A DNA stretch of 64,000 nucleotides from positions 143,603,222 to 143,667,221 of the forward strand of contig NC_133772.1 of the NCBI RefSeq assembly GCF_003597395.2, read 5' to 3'. How positions within the stretch are numbered: position 1 is the stretch's first letter; each line of letters opens with the position of its first letter. Under the pieces are notes generated by a model. That model was not told the DNA's origin. It saw only the letters and a list, made by a program, of their open reading frames with translations, and made no database searches. Positions 37,325 through 48,309 of the stretch are shown here, piece after piece. The stretch comes from Chelonoidis abingdonii (lineage: Eukaryota; Chordata; Testudines; Testudinidae). The translations under genes and the position numbers were made by a program.

Positions 37325-38048
37325 GGGATTACTAGTAAACTCATCCACAAACACAGATTCCATCACCATCTCCATGTGGACGTCTTACAGATCTACCTCT
37401 CTACCCCAGACCTGGATCCCGTTCAAACTAAAATCTCAGCCTGCTTCTCTGACATCTCATCAGGTATGTCTAGCCACCTGCTCAAGTGTAACATGGCTAA
37501 ACCAGAGCTCAATCTTCCCTCAAAAACCTTCCCTGCCGTGTCCTTTCTCAATCACTGTCATACAGGCCCATAACCTGGGCATCACCTTGGACTCGGCCCT
37601 CTCTGTAGGTCCTCACATCATGACTGTCTCTAAATCTTGCTAATTCTTCCTGCATAACATCTCATTCATTACCAATCTGCCAATGTTGGCCCAGGATACC
37701 AGCCTCCACCACCCACTTATTCAATTTTCAAGCAGGCATCATCATGTTTTCTCCCATGCTATCCCTTGTATGTGGGAGGAGCTCCCCGTAAATACCTGCA
37801 AATTTACCTCATTAACCACCTTCAAATCTCTCCTTTGCTGTGATGCTAAAAAAAAAAAAATTCACAACCATTAGGCAGCTCACTTGTTGAGACCACATCT
37901 TGTCATGTTGGTCAATACTGTCTCATTGTTTCTTTGTACGGCCCCACCTGTCTGTACCCATCTGTTGTCTCTTGTCTAATCCATAGACTGAGAGTCCCTT
38001 GGGACAGCGGACATCTTTTTTTCCTATATTTGTACTGTGCCTAGCACG
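37325..38048 (+). mobile_element. L2-type LINE ORF2 end and 3' tail
   Basis: Gives the RT-distal text SDISSGMSSHLLKCNMAKPE, followed by NLGITLDSALSVGPHI-like text in an adjacent frame, then PCMWEELPVNTCKFTSLT and the 3' tail agactgagagtcccttgggacagcgg...tttgtactgtgcctagcac. This is the L2-type tail that recurs elsewhere. A poly-A-like run (37849-37861) lies inside. Confidence 0.7.
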
Positions 38049-38049
38049 A

Positions 38050-38205
38050 GAGGGTGTGGATCCCCAAAGAGGCAACAGGGGACTCACCTGGATTGTGGGA
38101 GACCAAGGTTTGAATCCTCCCTCTGCCTGATTTGGAACAGTGATTTGAACCCGGGTCTCCACATCCCAGATGAGTGCCCTAACCACTGGGCTATTGGCTA
38201 TAATG
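38050..38205 (-). mobile_element. tRNA-derived SINE, minus strand
   Basis: On the minus strand tagcccagtggttagggcac is an A-box-like sequence and gggttcaaatc is a B box about 35 bases later. A second box-like gattcaaaccttgg follows. The tail is not resolved. It begins directly after the LINE tail at 38048. Confidence 0.6.
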
Positions 38206-38910
38206 GGGGAGGGGTGTCACACTGCTTTTCATGAGAAACGGCAGACCTGGCTTAGGAGCCCAACTCCAGGAGACAGTCTATGGCTGAGGATCCCGAGTGC
38301 AGACAAGTGCCTGCCTCCAGCCTGTCAGGCAGGCGTGACAGTCCTACAGCAATGGGAGTTGGGGCTTGCCCAGACAGATGGAACACAGCAGCATGCCAGG
38401 GTGGGACTCGCCTCCTCATCATGTAGTAACATCTTGTGTGGGCTCGGTTATAGCTTAGTCAAAATCCCAGAGTGGGCTTTGGCAATTCCCAGTTGTCCAA
38501 TGTAGCCAATCAAAGTGCACTCTGGGGCTTCTAGTGCAGTGTCCCTTGGGAAATTACTGCACAGCAAGTCAGTGTGCTAGAGGTCTTCCGGCAGGTACAT
38601 CAACTCCTCTAGAGATCTGCTTCGACAGGCTACATAAAAAGCACCAGCAAAGTCAGTACAAACGGAAATGTCATGCTTTGCTTATATTGCCCTACGTACT
38701 ATCCACTGAAATGTAAGTATAGCATTTATATTCCAATTGATGTGTTTTTTAATTATAAGGTAAACATAAGAAAGTCAGCAATTCTATTTCGATGTCTGAT
38801 TTTGTAAGCAGGTAGTTTTTAAGGGAGGTGAAACTTGGGATGTGCAAGATAAATCAGCCTCCTGAAAGAGGTACAGGAGTCTGGAAAGGTTGAGAGCCAC
38901 TGACCTAGAA

Positions 38911-39114
38911 AAAAGAACAGGAGTACTTGTGGCACCTTAGAGACTCACAAATTAATTTCAGCATGAGCTTTCATGAGCTACAGCTCACTTCTTCGGATGC
39001 AGATGCTATAGCTCACAAAAGCTCGTGCTGAAATAAATTTGTTAGTCTCTAAGGTGCCACAAGTACTGCTGTTCTTTTTGCGGATACAGACTAACATGGC
39101 TGCTACTCTGAAAC
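38911..39114. mobile_element. Fold-back PLE terminus insertion with 11 bp duplication
   Basis: Two copies of the same PLE 3' terminus face each other: minus arm aaaagaacaggagtacttgtggcacc (38911-38997) and plus arm ctctaaggtgccacaagtactgctgttcttt (38998-39091), with a further tgcggatacagactaacatggctgctactctgaaac to 39114. The flanks are ctgacctagaa at 38900-38910 and ctgacctagaa at 39115-39125, a perfect 11 bp duplication. No coding content. Confidence 0.88.
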
Positions 39115-39129
39115 CTGACCTAGAAAGTT

Positions 39130-39240
39130 TTTTACCCACGAAAGCTTATGCCCAAATAAATCTGTTAGTTTTTAAGGTGCCACCAGACTCCTTGTTGTTT
39201 TTGTGGATACAAACTAACACGGCTCCTCCCGATACCTGAC
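39130..39240 (+). mobile_element. PLE 3' terminus, second subfamily
   Basis: Reads cacgaaagcttatgcccaaataaatctgttagtttttaaggtgccaccagactccttgttgtttttgtggatacaaactaac. The terminus ends ccaccagactccttgttg rather than ccacaagtactcctgttc, so it belongs to a different PLE subfamily. It lies directly after the fold-back insertion. Confidence 0.7.
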
Positions 39241-41739
39241 CCCGGGCACGCTACTCAGTCATGTCCCATGTAGACTAGCCCCCCTTCGGCAGTGAAATCC
39301 CTTTGTAGATTGGGGCTCCAAGCATTACCTCATTGCTTTGCATTTCACTCCTGGCTAGCACAGGCAGCTCCCTGCTCAGCTTGCTGGCTTCTGGGAATCC
39401 TTTTCATGGGTGCAAAAGTTTCCCCATTTGATGCCTGAGGAACCTGGGCCCCTAATTCAAGGCTGTGAATTCCACTGGGTGGAAGGGCAGCTAGGAGTTA
39501 GCTTTTGCAACACCTAAGTCCCCTTCATGAATCCAGCCTTTAGTGGTGGTATAAGCAAAGAGTAAATGACCTCCCCACAGGAGCAAGCAGAGAGAAACTC
39601 TGACTCAGAGGCATATGGGCAAGGCCCGGTGCTACTCAAGGAGTCGGTGCCGTTTACACACTACCCCATAATCCACGTCATGGTGAGAACATCAAACCAT
39701 GAAGCAAGTGATGCCCTGAAAACCATTCCCCCTTCTTGCAAACTACACTGGGCCGTGGCCCTTCAGGCCTGGAGCCCTCCCCGAATCCAACTGACACCAA
39801 CGGACTCCTCACACATCCAAGGAATTGCCATGTGAACCCCACTGCAGGATCAGGACCTTAGCCAGAGATGAAATTCCAAAGGGTCAGAGCTTGGGGGGTA
39901 GTTCAGATAAGAACCAAAAAAGTTTCAAAATGTATTTTCACAACGTAAACCTCTTGATTCTCCAAAACCTTGTGGGAAATCTTGGGAAACCAGCTTCTCT
40001 CATTGTCTGCTGGCACCCCTGCTGCTGCCTCTGGACAGGCCCTAGACATGCAGAGGCAGTGGAAAATGAAAAAGAAGGAAAACAAAGGTTGCTCCAATTT
40101 TGCTGAACAACGCTTTGAGCTGCTGGACTCACCTGTTCACAACCAAAGTGTGAAGAACAGGGTTTGCACTATAATGCTTTCAGCAATAAATGAATGGAAT
40201 GGCTAGCTCCCTACAGCACATAATTTACACAATCCAGTTTGTTTTTTGCCATTCAGAGTGAACTATTGAAACTACACTGGTGTGATCCTGAGAGGATTCT
40301 GCTGGCCGGACTGGGGCCACACCTTGCAGAGTTGTGACAATCCTGTTTTTGAGGCCTGAGGAAAGCACAGAGTATGAATTGACTCACCGCGTTTTACAAT
40401 ATTAAGAGAAAATGTGCTACTGCATGAGAGAGAAATGTTTTATTTCAATCATTTTGAACTGTTCAAGCTTCCTGAAAATTAGCCCAATTTAAAATTAAAA
40501 GGCAAAACAAAAAGATTTTTCAATTCAAGCCATAATACTAAAACATCAGCTTCAACGACCCGAGCTTTGAAGAAGTAAATCCTTAACAAGAACTTGCTGC
40601 AAAACAATGCCGTATGGAGGCTGGCATGCAGATCAACTCAAAGTCAAATAGGGCTGTTTTTAGCCTAGTAGCCATGTTCTTCACTGACAGTACTGTAATT
40701 TGTTTAATTCCAATGTAAAACATGAGAGTTTAAAAACTACAGAACACAGAGTTTATTTCCATTTTGTGAAAGTGAAGTGACAATCTTAAATAAAACACAA
40801 TAAAAGACGCTATGGATTTAACTTCATTCATTGCTTCCAGACACATTTCCTTCAAAGCTGCTATCAAAAAACTTCATCCTTGAGTTGAGTTCCAGTGTTA
40901 TTTGTCTGTATGACTGAGTGAGGCAGAAATCCACAGATGGAGAAATCTCTACTCCAAAATCAACCTTCCCCATGGCAAAGAGATCTGAGCACACCGCCTA
41001 ATTTCTGGCTTTAAGTGAAAACACCATATAAATGGAACTACACGTTAAATAAACAGCCATTTCCACAGCAGAGCCCAGCTAATGGAAAGTCTTCTCTGGT
41101 ATTTCTCTCTTTGTTAGTACATCCAGTTCTATCCCTTCAGTGGATAATAAGCATTCTGCCTCCAGCACTATGGAAACAAAGTTTGTTTGTTTTTTGCCCG
41201 TCAGTATAGATGGATTATCTGAGTATTCCACAGCATATAGCCCTAAATGCAGCTACCAAATAACAGAGCATAGACCTATGGGGAAAAAATGTTCTGCAAT
41301 GATGAAAATAACACACAGTGTTATCCTGAAACATTCATTTGGCCTTGTTGTTCATGTTAAGAAATAGTTTGGGATTGTTTTGTCTTTTTTATGTATATAT
41401 ATCTACACACACATAGAGAAAATAATTTTAGCATCACCCAAAAATGTTTTAAGGTGAATTCCAGTCCTGATTTAAAGCCATTAAAGGAAGGGCTCTTCTA
41501 GCCTAACTCAATCCACTGTAAGAATGGATGTCAGGTATGAGTGATCCATTAGCAGAACTACTGTGCAGTGCAACAAGGAAGTGAATTCTGTAACTACAGA
41601 GATGACCCGCCCTTCAAAAGCGGTTTACTGGTGTAGGTTTAATTAGATCTGTAACAGGTTTTACATAATCTCTTAAATTAACTCATATTGTTTATCTATC
41701 ATTCATCACAGTCGGTGCCAATATGTACATAAACAAACT

Positions 41740-42660
41740 AATAAATTAGGTAAGAAACAGGAGACTAGGTGATGACCTAGTGTGAACTCCTGGCTAGCAC
41801 AGGCTAGAAAACCTCCCTGAATTAATTCCTGTTTGAACTGAAGTATGACTTTTAGAAAAAAAAATCTAATTTTGATTTTAATATTTCTAGCGTTGAAGAC
41901 TCCACCACCAGCCTTGGTGAATTGTTCCAACGGTTAACTATCCTTACTGTTGAAAAAATAAACTGTGGTTTATTTGTAGTTTGTATTTGTCTAGTTTCAT
42001 CTTCCTGCCAGTGGATCTTATTATACCTATACCGGCTAGACTGAAGAGGCTTCTATAAGCAAACTTGTGTTCCCCAGGTAAGTACTTATAAGGCATATCC
42101 ACACCGCCGCGCAGTTCAGATCATGGGGGTGTGAATGCCCCATGCAGACACTGCAGCATGAACTAAAAGGTTCCTAGTTCATATTAGCATGAATCTCTTC
42201 AAACAGGACTACATTAATGGAAAGTAGGAACCTTTTAATTTACACCTGTGGCATTCACATAGGGGAGTTAAAGAGCGGCACTTTTTGGCGCACTCCCATA
42301 TTCCAAACTGAGGGGCAGTGTAAACGTGACCATAGACTGTGATCAAGTCACCGTTTAGCTCTCTCTTTGATTGAGCTCCTGGAGTCCATCACTATAAAGC
42401 ACGTTTTCCAGTCCATCATTATCCTGGCTCTCCTCTGGACCCTCTCCAATTTATCAACATCTTTTTTTTTTTGAACTGTGGACTCCAGAAGTGGACACAG
42501 TGTCCAGCAAACGTTCCACCAGTGCCAAATACAGAGGTGAAATACATTCTCTAGTCCTACTCAATATTCCCCTGTTTATACTTCCCAGGATTGCATTAGC
42601 TCTTTTGGCCACAGCATCACATGGGTAGCTCATGTTCAGTAGATTATCCATCATGAGCCC
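41740..42660 (-). mobile_element. CR1 LINE copy, minus strand, split by a MITE
   Basis: The right part reads, on the minus strand, DNLLNMSYPCDAVAKRAN then AILGSINRGIL and PLYLALVERLL, the CR1 ORF2 C-terminal region. The left part is the 3' UTR, ending in minus-strand ggtcatcacctagtctcctg-like text. The MITE at 42091-42331 cuts it; without the MITE the text acttatagactgtgatcaagtcacc is continuous. Confidence 0.8.
42091..42331. mobile_element. 241 bp MITE inside a CR1
   Basis: Starts aggcatatccacaccgcc and ends ggcagtgtaaacgtgacc; the ends pair as degraded inverted repeats. The flanks are ata at 42088-42090 and ata at 42332-42334. Removing the element and one flank restores the CR1 sequence gtacttatagactgtgatcaag. 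The arms pair internally with text such as aaaaggttcctagttc and gaaccttttaatttac. No coding capacity. Confidence 0.75.
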
Positions 42661-42924
42661 AAAGGTATGTGAATAACTGATTTTTTGGTTTGTTGGTAGT
42701 TCTGAAAAAACAGGAAAAAAATTGGTTCATGTTGAATCAAAACTGATTTTTTCTTTGAATTTTCAACAAATCATAAAAGTTGGAAAAATTATTTTGTATT
42801 AAACTAAACGTTTTCACTGTGAGCATTTTTAGCCTTTTCTTTTTAATCAAAGCAAAGTCAACAATGGGCTGGCTTGACAAATTCTAGGAGGAGGAGATGG
42901 TGGGGGGGTGCCCCCTCTTCTGAC

Positions 42925-43075
42925 TCAATATCCTAGTTGTTAGAGCACTCACCAGGGCATGGGGAGAGACCTGGGTTTAAATCCCTTCTCCAGAGCAGAG
43001 ATTCAAACCTGACTCTCCCACTTCCCAAGTGTGTGCCCTAACACAGCTAGCTTATTGGATATAAGAGGGGCACCA
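42925..43075 (+). mobile_element. tRNA-derived SINE
   Basis: A-box-like tagttgttagagcactc and B-box-like gggtttaaatccc occur in order and at tRNA-like spacing. A second partial unit in reverse (gattcaaacctgactctcc) follows. No clear LINE tail. Confidence 0.55.
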
Positions 43076-43139
43076 CCAGAGCCATTTTTTCCCCATCTCT
43101 AAACTGGATTGCTTAGCAAGGTGATGGCAAGTAAACAAT

Positions 43140-43262
43140 ATGTCTTTCAGTACATCCAAATGTGAAATCATACATCTAGGAACAAAGAATGTAGGCCATA
43201 CATACAGGTTGGGGAACGTTGTTCTCAAAAGCAGTGACTCTGAGAAGAACCTCATGCTGTTT
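43140..43262 (+). mobile_element. CR1-type LINE fragment, plus strand
   Basis: Encodes [20 protein letters not shown] and [10 protein letters not shown], the segment just after the FADDT region of the RT. It ends where an opposite-strand CR1 begins. Confidence 0.65.
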
Positions 43263-43580
43263 GTGGAGTACCTGAAAACTGCTGTCATGTCCCCTCTCAG
43301 TCTTCTCTTTTCCAAACTAAACAAACCCAATTCTTTCAGCCTTCCGTCATAGGTCATGTTCTCTAGACCTTTAATCATTCTTGCTGCTCTTCTCTGGACC
43401 CTCTCCAATTTCTCCACATCTTTCTTGAAATGAGGTGCCCAGAACTGGACACAATACTCCAGCTGAGCCCTGACTAGCACAGAGTAAAGCGGAAGAATGA
43501 CTTTTTGAGTCTTGTTCACAACACATCTGTTAATGCATCCCAGGATCACGTTTGTTTTTTTTTGCAACAGCATCACACTG
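43263..43580 (-). mobile_element. CR1 LINE fragment, minus strand
   Basis: The minus strand encodes [20 protein letters not shown] then [18 protein letters not shown] and [15 protein letters not shown], then [12 protein letters not shown]. This is the CR1 ORF2 C-terminal region. It is fairly intact over 100 codons before decay. It abuts a plus-strand fragment, so the two inserted in opposite directions. Confidence 0.85.
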
Positions 43581-45289
43581 TTGACTCACATTTAGCTTGG
43601 GCAAAATAAATACAATGTTTGGAAAAGAAAAGTTCTGCATAATTTCCACTTCAAACATACTATTATTTATCATCGCTCTTCCACGATGAATGCAGACCAT
43701 TACTAAAGCACAAGCTCCATAAATACATTTAACCACCCACAATTTAGTCCCACCATCCCAAAAGCACCCACACCCTCTCCCCACCCAAACTGCCAATAAT
43801 TACTGCCCTGCCAATGGGACGGACTCCTCCACACTCTCCCTTGCAGTACACATCAAGGACACAGGATATAATAATTAACAGACATTATAATATATGGAGA
43901 GAAACCCGCTGTCAACATAACTGTGGGTGACTAATCTAAAAACAAAAGATCATATTTAGTTTCCTGCTTCCTCTGGAAGGCCCAGCATTGCTTTAAAGTG
44001 TGTACACAGAGAGCTTGTAATTTGTCAGCACAACCAACAGCCAGCTGTGCTACTGAAGTAATACCGCAAGGACAACACCTTTTCTATCTGGTTATGTACA
44101 GGTTGCTGCAAGTCCTCCCATCTCCTTATTCCACTCTTTACCTTTGGTTTGCTTATCTTACTATATTATAACATGCAGATATTATAATCACGTTAGTTAT
44201 CAAAGGGTGATTGCTGGGCAACAGACGTATCCTCCTTGTGTTTAGTCCCTCAAATCACTCTCCAACTCCACCCTGTGCCTACAGAGTTGAACAGGCCTGT
44301 TTTCCAGCTCTGTGCAGTCTGGGAATGGTGTCCTTAGCCAGGAGAGAAATGGATACAGAGGGTCCCCCAGAATCATAGTGGAGATTGAAGCCCCATTAAT
44401 TCCAATGTAATCGAAATAGTGGCCTCCTCTGGCTGTTCTTGAAAATGACAGAACGTTGAAAATTTGCAGCATGAGTTTGGCTGGGCCATGCTATGCCCAT
44501 GACCAAGAACCTGCCAGGATGTTCCATTAAGGTCTTCATCACGGGAACACAGGACTCCTTTAGACGCACTGACTACTGAGCATGTGGGGAGACAGGGAGA
44601 ATGCAATGGGCACATTGGGTCATCAATAGTTCATGCAGAATTTGTGAATCTCAGTTGTTGAAAACCCTCAGTGATCTCTGATACAATGGATGCTTGATCA
44701 CATGCCCTGATTGATATATTTCAAAGCAGCACAGGGAACTTAGACACTTCCATAATGCCACTTGCACACCTCTCCAGCAACCATGTCCACTCTGGACTCC
44801 CTAAACCCAAATTTGTGCTCAAGTGTCCAGTAACTATCAGGGTAGGCCAGTTTCCTGAGCTGAACACCCCTCTCTCTTCCCCCAACGTGCCCTAATCTTC
44901 ATGGTCTAGTGCTGCAGATCAAGTCGTGCTGGCTCCCTCCAGAAATGTAGAGACCTCTCCTTATTTATGCTGAATTAATGCCGCCACTTCTGGTCCTCCC
45001 AAGCCTTGAATACAACTTGGTCCAAACCAGTCTGGACTCAAAATCAACACACTATCCCGTCATCCCCAAGCACCTCACAGAGTTGTCTCCTCCATGGCTG
45101 GGAGCAAACACTCTACCATCTGCCGGTCTCAGTCCCAGACACTCAGCAATGGCTGGCAGAAGTCCCTCCAAAAACTCCAGCAGAAATCTCTCTTCCTGCA
45201 CAAGGAGCAAGAGTAGATTGTTCATTCTGGCCTCCATCTTAAAGGCCAGGACTAGAAAAAGGCAGTCATGGATGGCAAGGTCAAAAGAG

Positions 45290-45700
45290 ACCACTGTGAT
45301 TATTTAGTCTGGCTTCTTGCATGACACAATCCACAGGATTTCCCTGGATCAATTCCTGTTTCAATTAGAGTAAACCTTTTAGAAAAAAAACCCATCCGAT
45401 CTTGGTTTAAAAATGGCCAGCAATAAAGAATCCACCACAAGGCCTGGCAAGTTGTTCTAATGGTAGAGTTTGTCTAGCTTCAACTTCCAGCCATTGGCAC
45501 CTGTCTGCTAGACTGAGAAGGCTTCTATTATCAAATGAATATTCCCCACAAAGGTGTTTCCAGACAGTGAACACCTCACCCCATAACCTTCTCTTTGTTA
45601 AGCTAAACAGACAGACTCAAGCACTTCAAGCTCAATAGTACCTGTCACTATCACAGTGGTACCCAGGAATTTGTAAGAGTCTTGCAGAGGATTATGGGAA
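45290..45700 (-). mobile_element. CR1 LINE 3' region, minus strand
   Basis: Text such as tcaattcctgtttcaattagagtaaaccttttagaaaaaaaacccatccgatcttggtttaaaaatggcc parallels 41810-41890, with the same order of words through ctagactgagaaggcttctatt. Same CR1 family as 41740-42660. Confidence 0.7.
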
Positions 45701-46439
45701 TAATACTCATAGTGCAGGGCAATGGAAGTGTGCTGGTGGGCAAAATTTCAACTAAAAAACTGGCTAACGTGGTTGCACAATCCCACCGGTTCCATCACCA
45801 AGCGCTCATTTCTCTGCTGATAATGTGGCCTCAGTTTAAGCTTTTAAACCCCTTACTTTCAATAACTGTCAGAACAATTAGGTTGTCAAGCATTTTCTAT
45901 CAGAGCATCTCCAAACTTTTGAATATCAAGTAATTATTTGGCACTTACGAGACCAGATGCAGTCACATTTTCAATTTAAATGCAAATAGCATGGAGCTAT
46001 TTACACAGTTTGTCTGTATTTTTATAAATGCTTTAAAATTTTTAAGACAGAAGGGCTTGTTATTCTGGAGGTGTACCGTGGCAAATGGCTGTTTTCACCT
46101 GGGATCAAGTTAATTAGCTTCTGTGTCTTTTACTGCTTTTTTTCCGGTGGGGGGCCAGTGAGATTTCAGTTTCTCCACAGAGTGCGGCAGTCGAGTTCAC
46201 TCTGCAAATAACTGAGTATATGAACCGTTAAATAGGTGAAACTGAGATCCCAGCGTATGTCCCGCAGCTTGGGTTCTCCTTCTACTGCTTCAAGTAGTAA
46301 ATATTCAGAAGATGCAACTGTCACCAGAAGAGCAAAGTGATACCACCTCCTGGACCTGATTCCCCTCTCACACCTGCGGGACCATGAGTAACCTCAATAG
46401 AGTAAATCCTGCTATTAGCTAAGTACTACAGTTATTTTT

Positions 46440-46540
46440 GTTCATTCCATCTGAAGCACCTGGCATTGGCCACTGTCGGAAGACAGGATACTGGGTTAGA
46501 TGGACCTTTAGTCTGACCCAGTATGGCTGTTCTTATGTTT
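46440..46540 (+). mobile_element. CR1-type LINE 3' tail, plus strand
   Basis: Reads cacctggcattggccactgtcggaagacaggatactgggttagatggacctttagtctgacccagtatggctgttcttatg, a CR1-family 3' terminus. The same tail occurs in reverse at 19858-20260 and 60670-60795. Confidence 0.8.
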
Positions 46541-46784
46541 TTATTTGTTTTGTTGAGGTAGCAACTAGCAGCCCCACTCCTGGACCAGGAACCCATGGTA
46601 GGACACACTGTACGAACACAGTCTGATCACAAAAAGCGTACATCCTAAGTATAAGACAAAAGAAAGCAGGTGTATATCAACAGACCAACCAGGGAGCACA
46701 AGGAAACAATGAGAGAGAGTACGTTACTGGCAGGTTAAGATGTGTAACCACAAGAAAGAGAATCTATAATCAAAAGTGTTGAAG

Positions 46785-47757
46785 AATCATGGAATCATAG
46801 AAGATTAAGGTTGGAAGAGACTGCAGGAGGTCATCTAGTTCAACTCCCTGCTCAAAGCAGGACCAACCCCAACTAAATCATCCCACCCAAGGATTTGTCA
46901 AGCCTGACCTTAAAAACCTCTAAGGAAGGAGATTCCACCATCTCCCTAGGTAACCCATTCCAGTGCTTCACCACCCTCCTAGTAAAATAATCTTTCCTAA
47001 TATTCAACCTAGAACTCCCACGCTGCAACTTGAGACCATTGCTCCTTGTTCTGTCATCTGCCACCACTGAGAACAGCCGAGCTCCATCCTCTGGAAACCC
47101 TCTTCAGGTAGTTGAAGGCTGCTATCAAATGCCCCCTCACTCTTCTCTTCTGAAGACTAAATAAACCCAATTCCCTCAGCCTCTCCTCATAAGTCATGTG
47201 CCCCAGCCCCCTAATCATTTTCGTTGCCCTCTTCTGGACTCTCTCCAATTTGTCCACATCCTTTCTATAGTGGGGGGACCAAAACTGGATGCAATACTCC
47301 AGATGTGGCCTCGCCAATGCCGAATAGAGAGGAATAACCACTTCTCTCGATCTGCTGGCAATGCTCCTACTAATGTATCCCAATATGCCGTTAGCTTTGT
47401 TGGCAATGAGGGCACACTGCTGACTCTTATCCAGCATCTCTTCCACTGTAATCCCCAGGTCCTTTTCTGCAGAACTGCTGCTTAGCCAATTGGTCCCCCG
47501 CCTGTAGCAGTGCATGGAATTCTTCCGTCCTAAGTGCAGGACTCTGCACTTGTCCTTGTTGAACCTCATCAGAGTTCTTTTGGCCCAATCCTCCAATTTG
47601 TATAAGTCACTCTGGACCCTATCCCTACCCTCCAGCATATCTACCTCTCTTCACAGCTTAATGTCATCTGCGAACTTGCAGAGGGTGAGGTCCATCCTAT
47701 CATCCAGATCATTAATGATGATCATTAAGAGATGGAGTCCAGCCACAAAATCTAGGT
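46785..47757 (-). mobile_element. CR1 LINE, minus strand, nearly intact ORF2 C-terminal part
   Basis: The minus strand has a 194-codon open stretch (47054-47638): SDLYKLEDWAKRTLMRFNKD, KCRVLHLGRKN, RPHLEYCIQFWSPHYRKD, LERVQKRATKMIRGLGHM. A one-base frameshift near 47085-47095 leads into the next frame (46873-47067), GLKLQRGSSRLNIRKD and VVKHWNGLPREMVES. The 3' end is the tail around 46785. Good preservation and high identity to 59921-60479 suggest a fairly recent insertion. Confidence 0.92.
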
Positions 47758-47758
47758 C

Positions 47759-47912
47759 ACAGAATCATAGATTACTGGGGTTTGAAGGGACCTCAGGAGA
47801 TCATCTAGTCCAACCCTCTGCCCAAAGCAGGATCAATCCCCAAGTGGCCCCCTCAAGGATTGAACTCACAACCCTAAGTTTAGCAGGCCAATGCTCAAAC
47901 CACTGAGCTATG
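47759..47912 (-). mobile_element. tRNA-derived SINE with CR1-like tail, minus strand
   Basis: On the minus strand the A-box region is agctcagtggtttgagcattgg (47889-47910) and the B box is ggttgtgagttcaatcc (47858-47874). The rest, ggttggactagatgatctcctgaggtccc and aatctatgattctgtg, is the CR1-type 3' tail. This matches turtle tRNA-derived SINEs that borrow their tail from a CR1 LINE partner (established for that family). It lies two bases beyond the CR1 at 46785-47757. Confidence 0.85.
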
Positions 47913-48190
47913 CCATTTGGAATGTGGGATACTGTTTTAGATCCATCTCTAGTAACTAGCATCACAGGACTGGGATATGGGTGGCTGTGCCTAGTGATTG
48001 GAACAGGAGTCAGGCCCTAGTGGTTAGAGAAGAAGTTGGTAGCCGAAAATGGGAGCCCAAGATAAGAACCAGAGCTGGAACACAGAGATCAGAGCCAGAG
48101 TCAAAGGCCAGAAGAGGCAGGGATCAGAGTCAAACACAGAGGTCAGAATCAGAGCAGATGGTCAGAACTGGCTTACCTGGAGTTGGATTA

Positions 48191-48309
48191 GGATGACCAG
48201 ATGTCCCAATTTTATAGGGACAGTGCTGATTGTTGGGTCTTTTTCTTATATAGTCTCCTACTACCCCCACCCCCTGTCCTGATTTTTCACACTTGCTGTC
48301 TGGTCGCCC
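48191..48309. mobile_element. 119 bp fold-back element with TA duplication
   Basis: The ends ggatgaccag and ctggtcgccc are imperfect inverted repeats, flanked by ta at 48189-48190 and 48310-48311. Inside is ttttatagggacagtgctgattgttgggtctttttcttatatagtctcctactaccccc. It looks like a Tc1/mariner-type MITE, but the class is inferred only from the ends. Confidence 0.6.

Noticed and set aside
38050..38205. A functional tRNA gene on the minus strand
   Set aside because: Box A and B are present but no cloverleaf arms or acceptor stem can be formed; it is a SINE.
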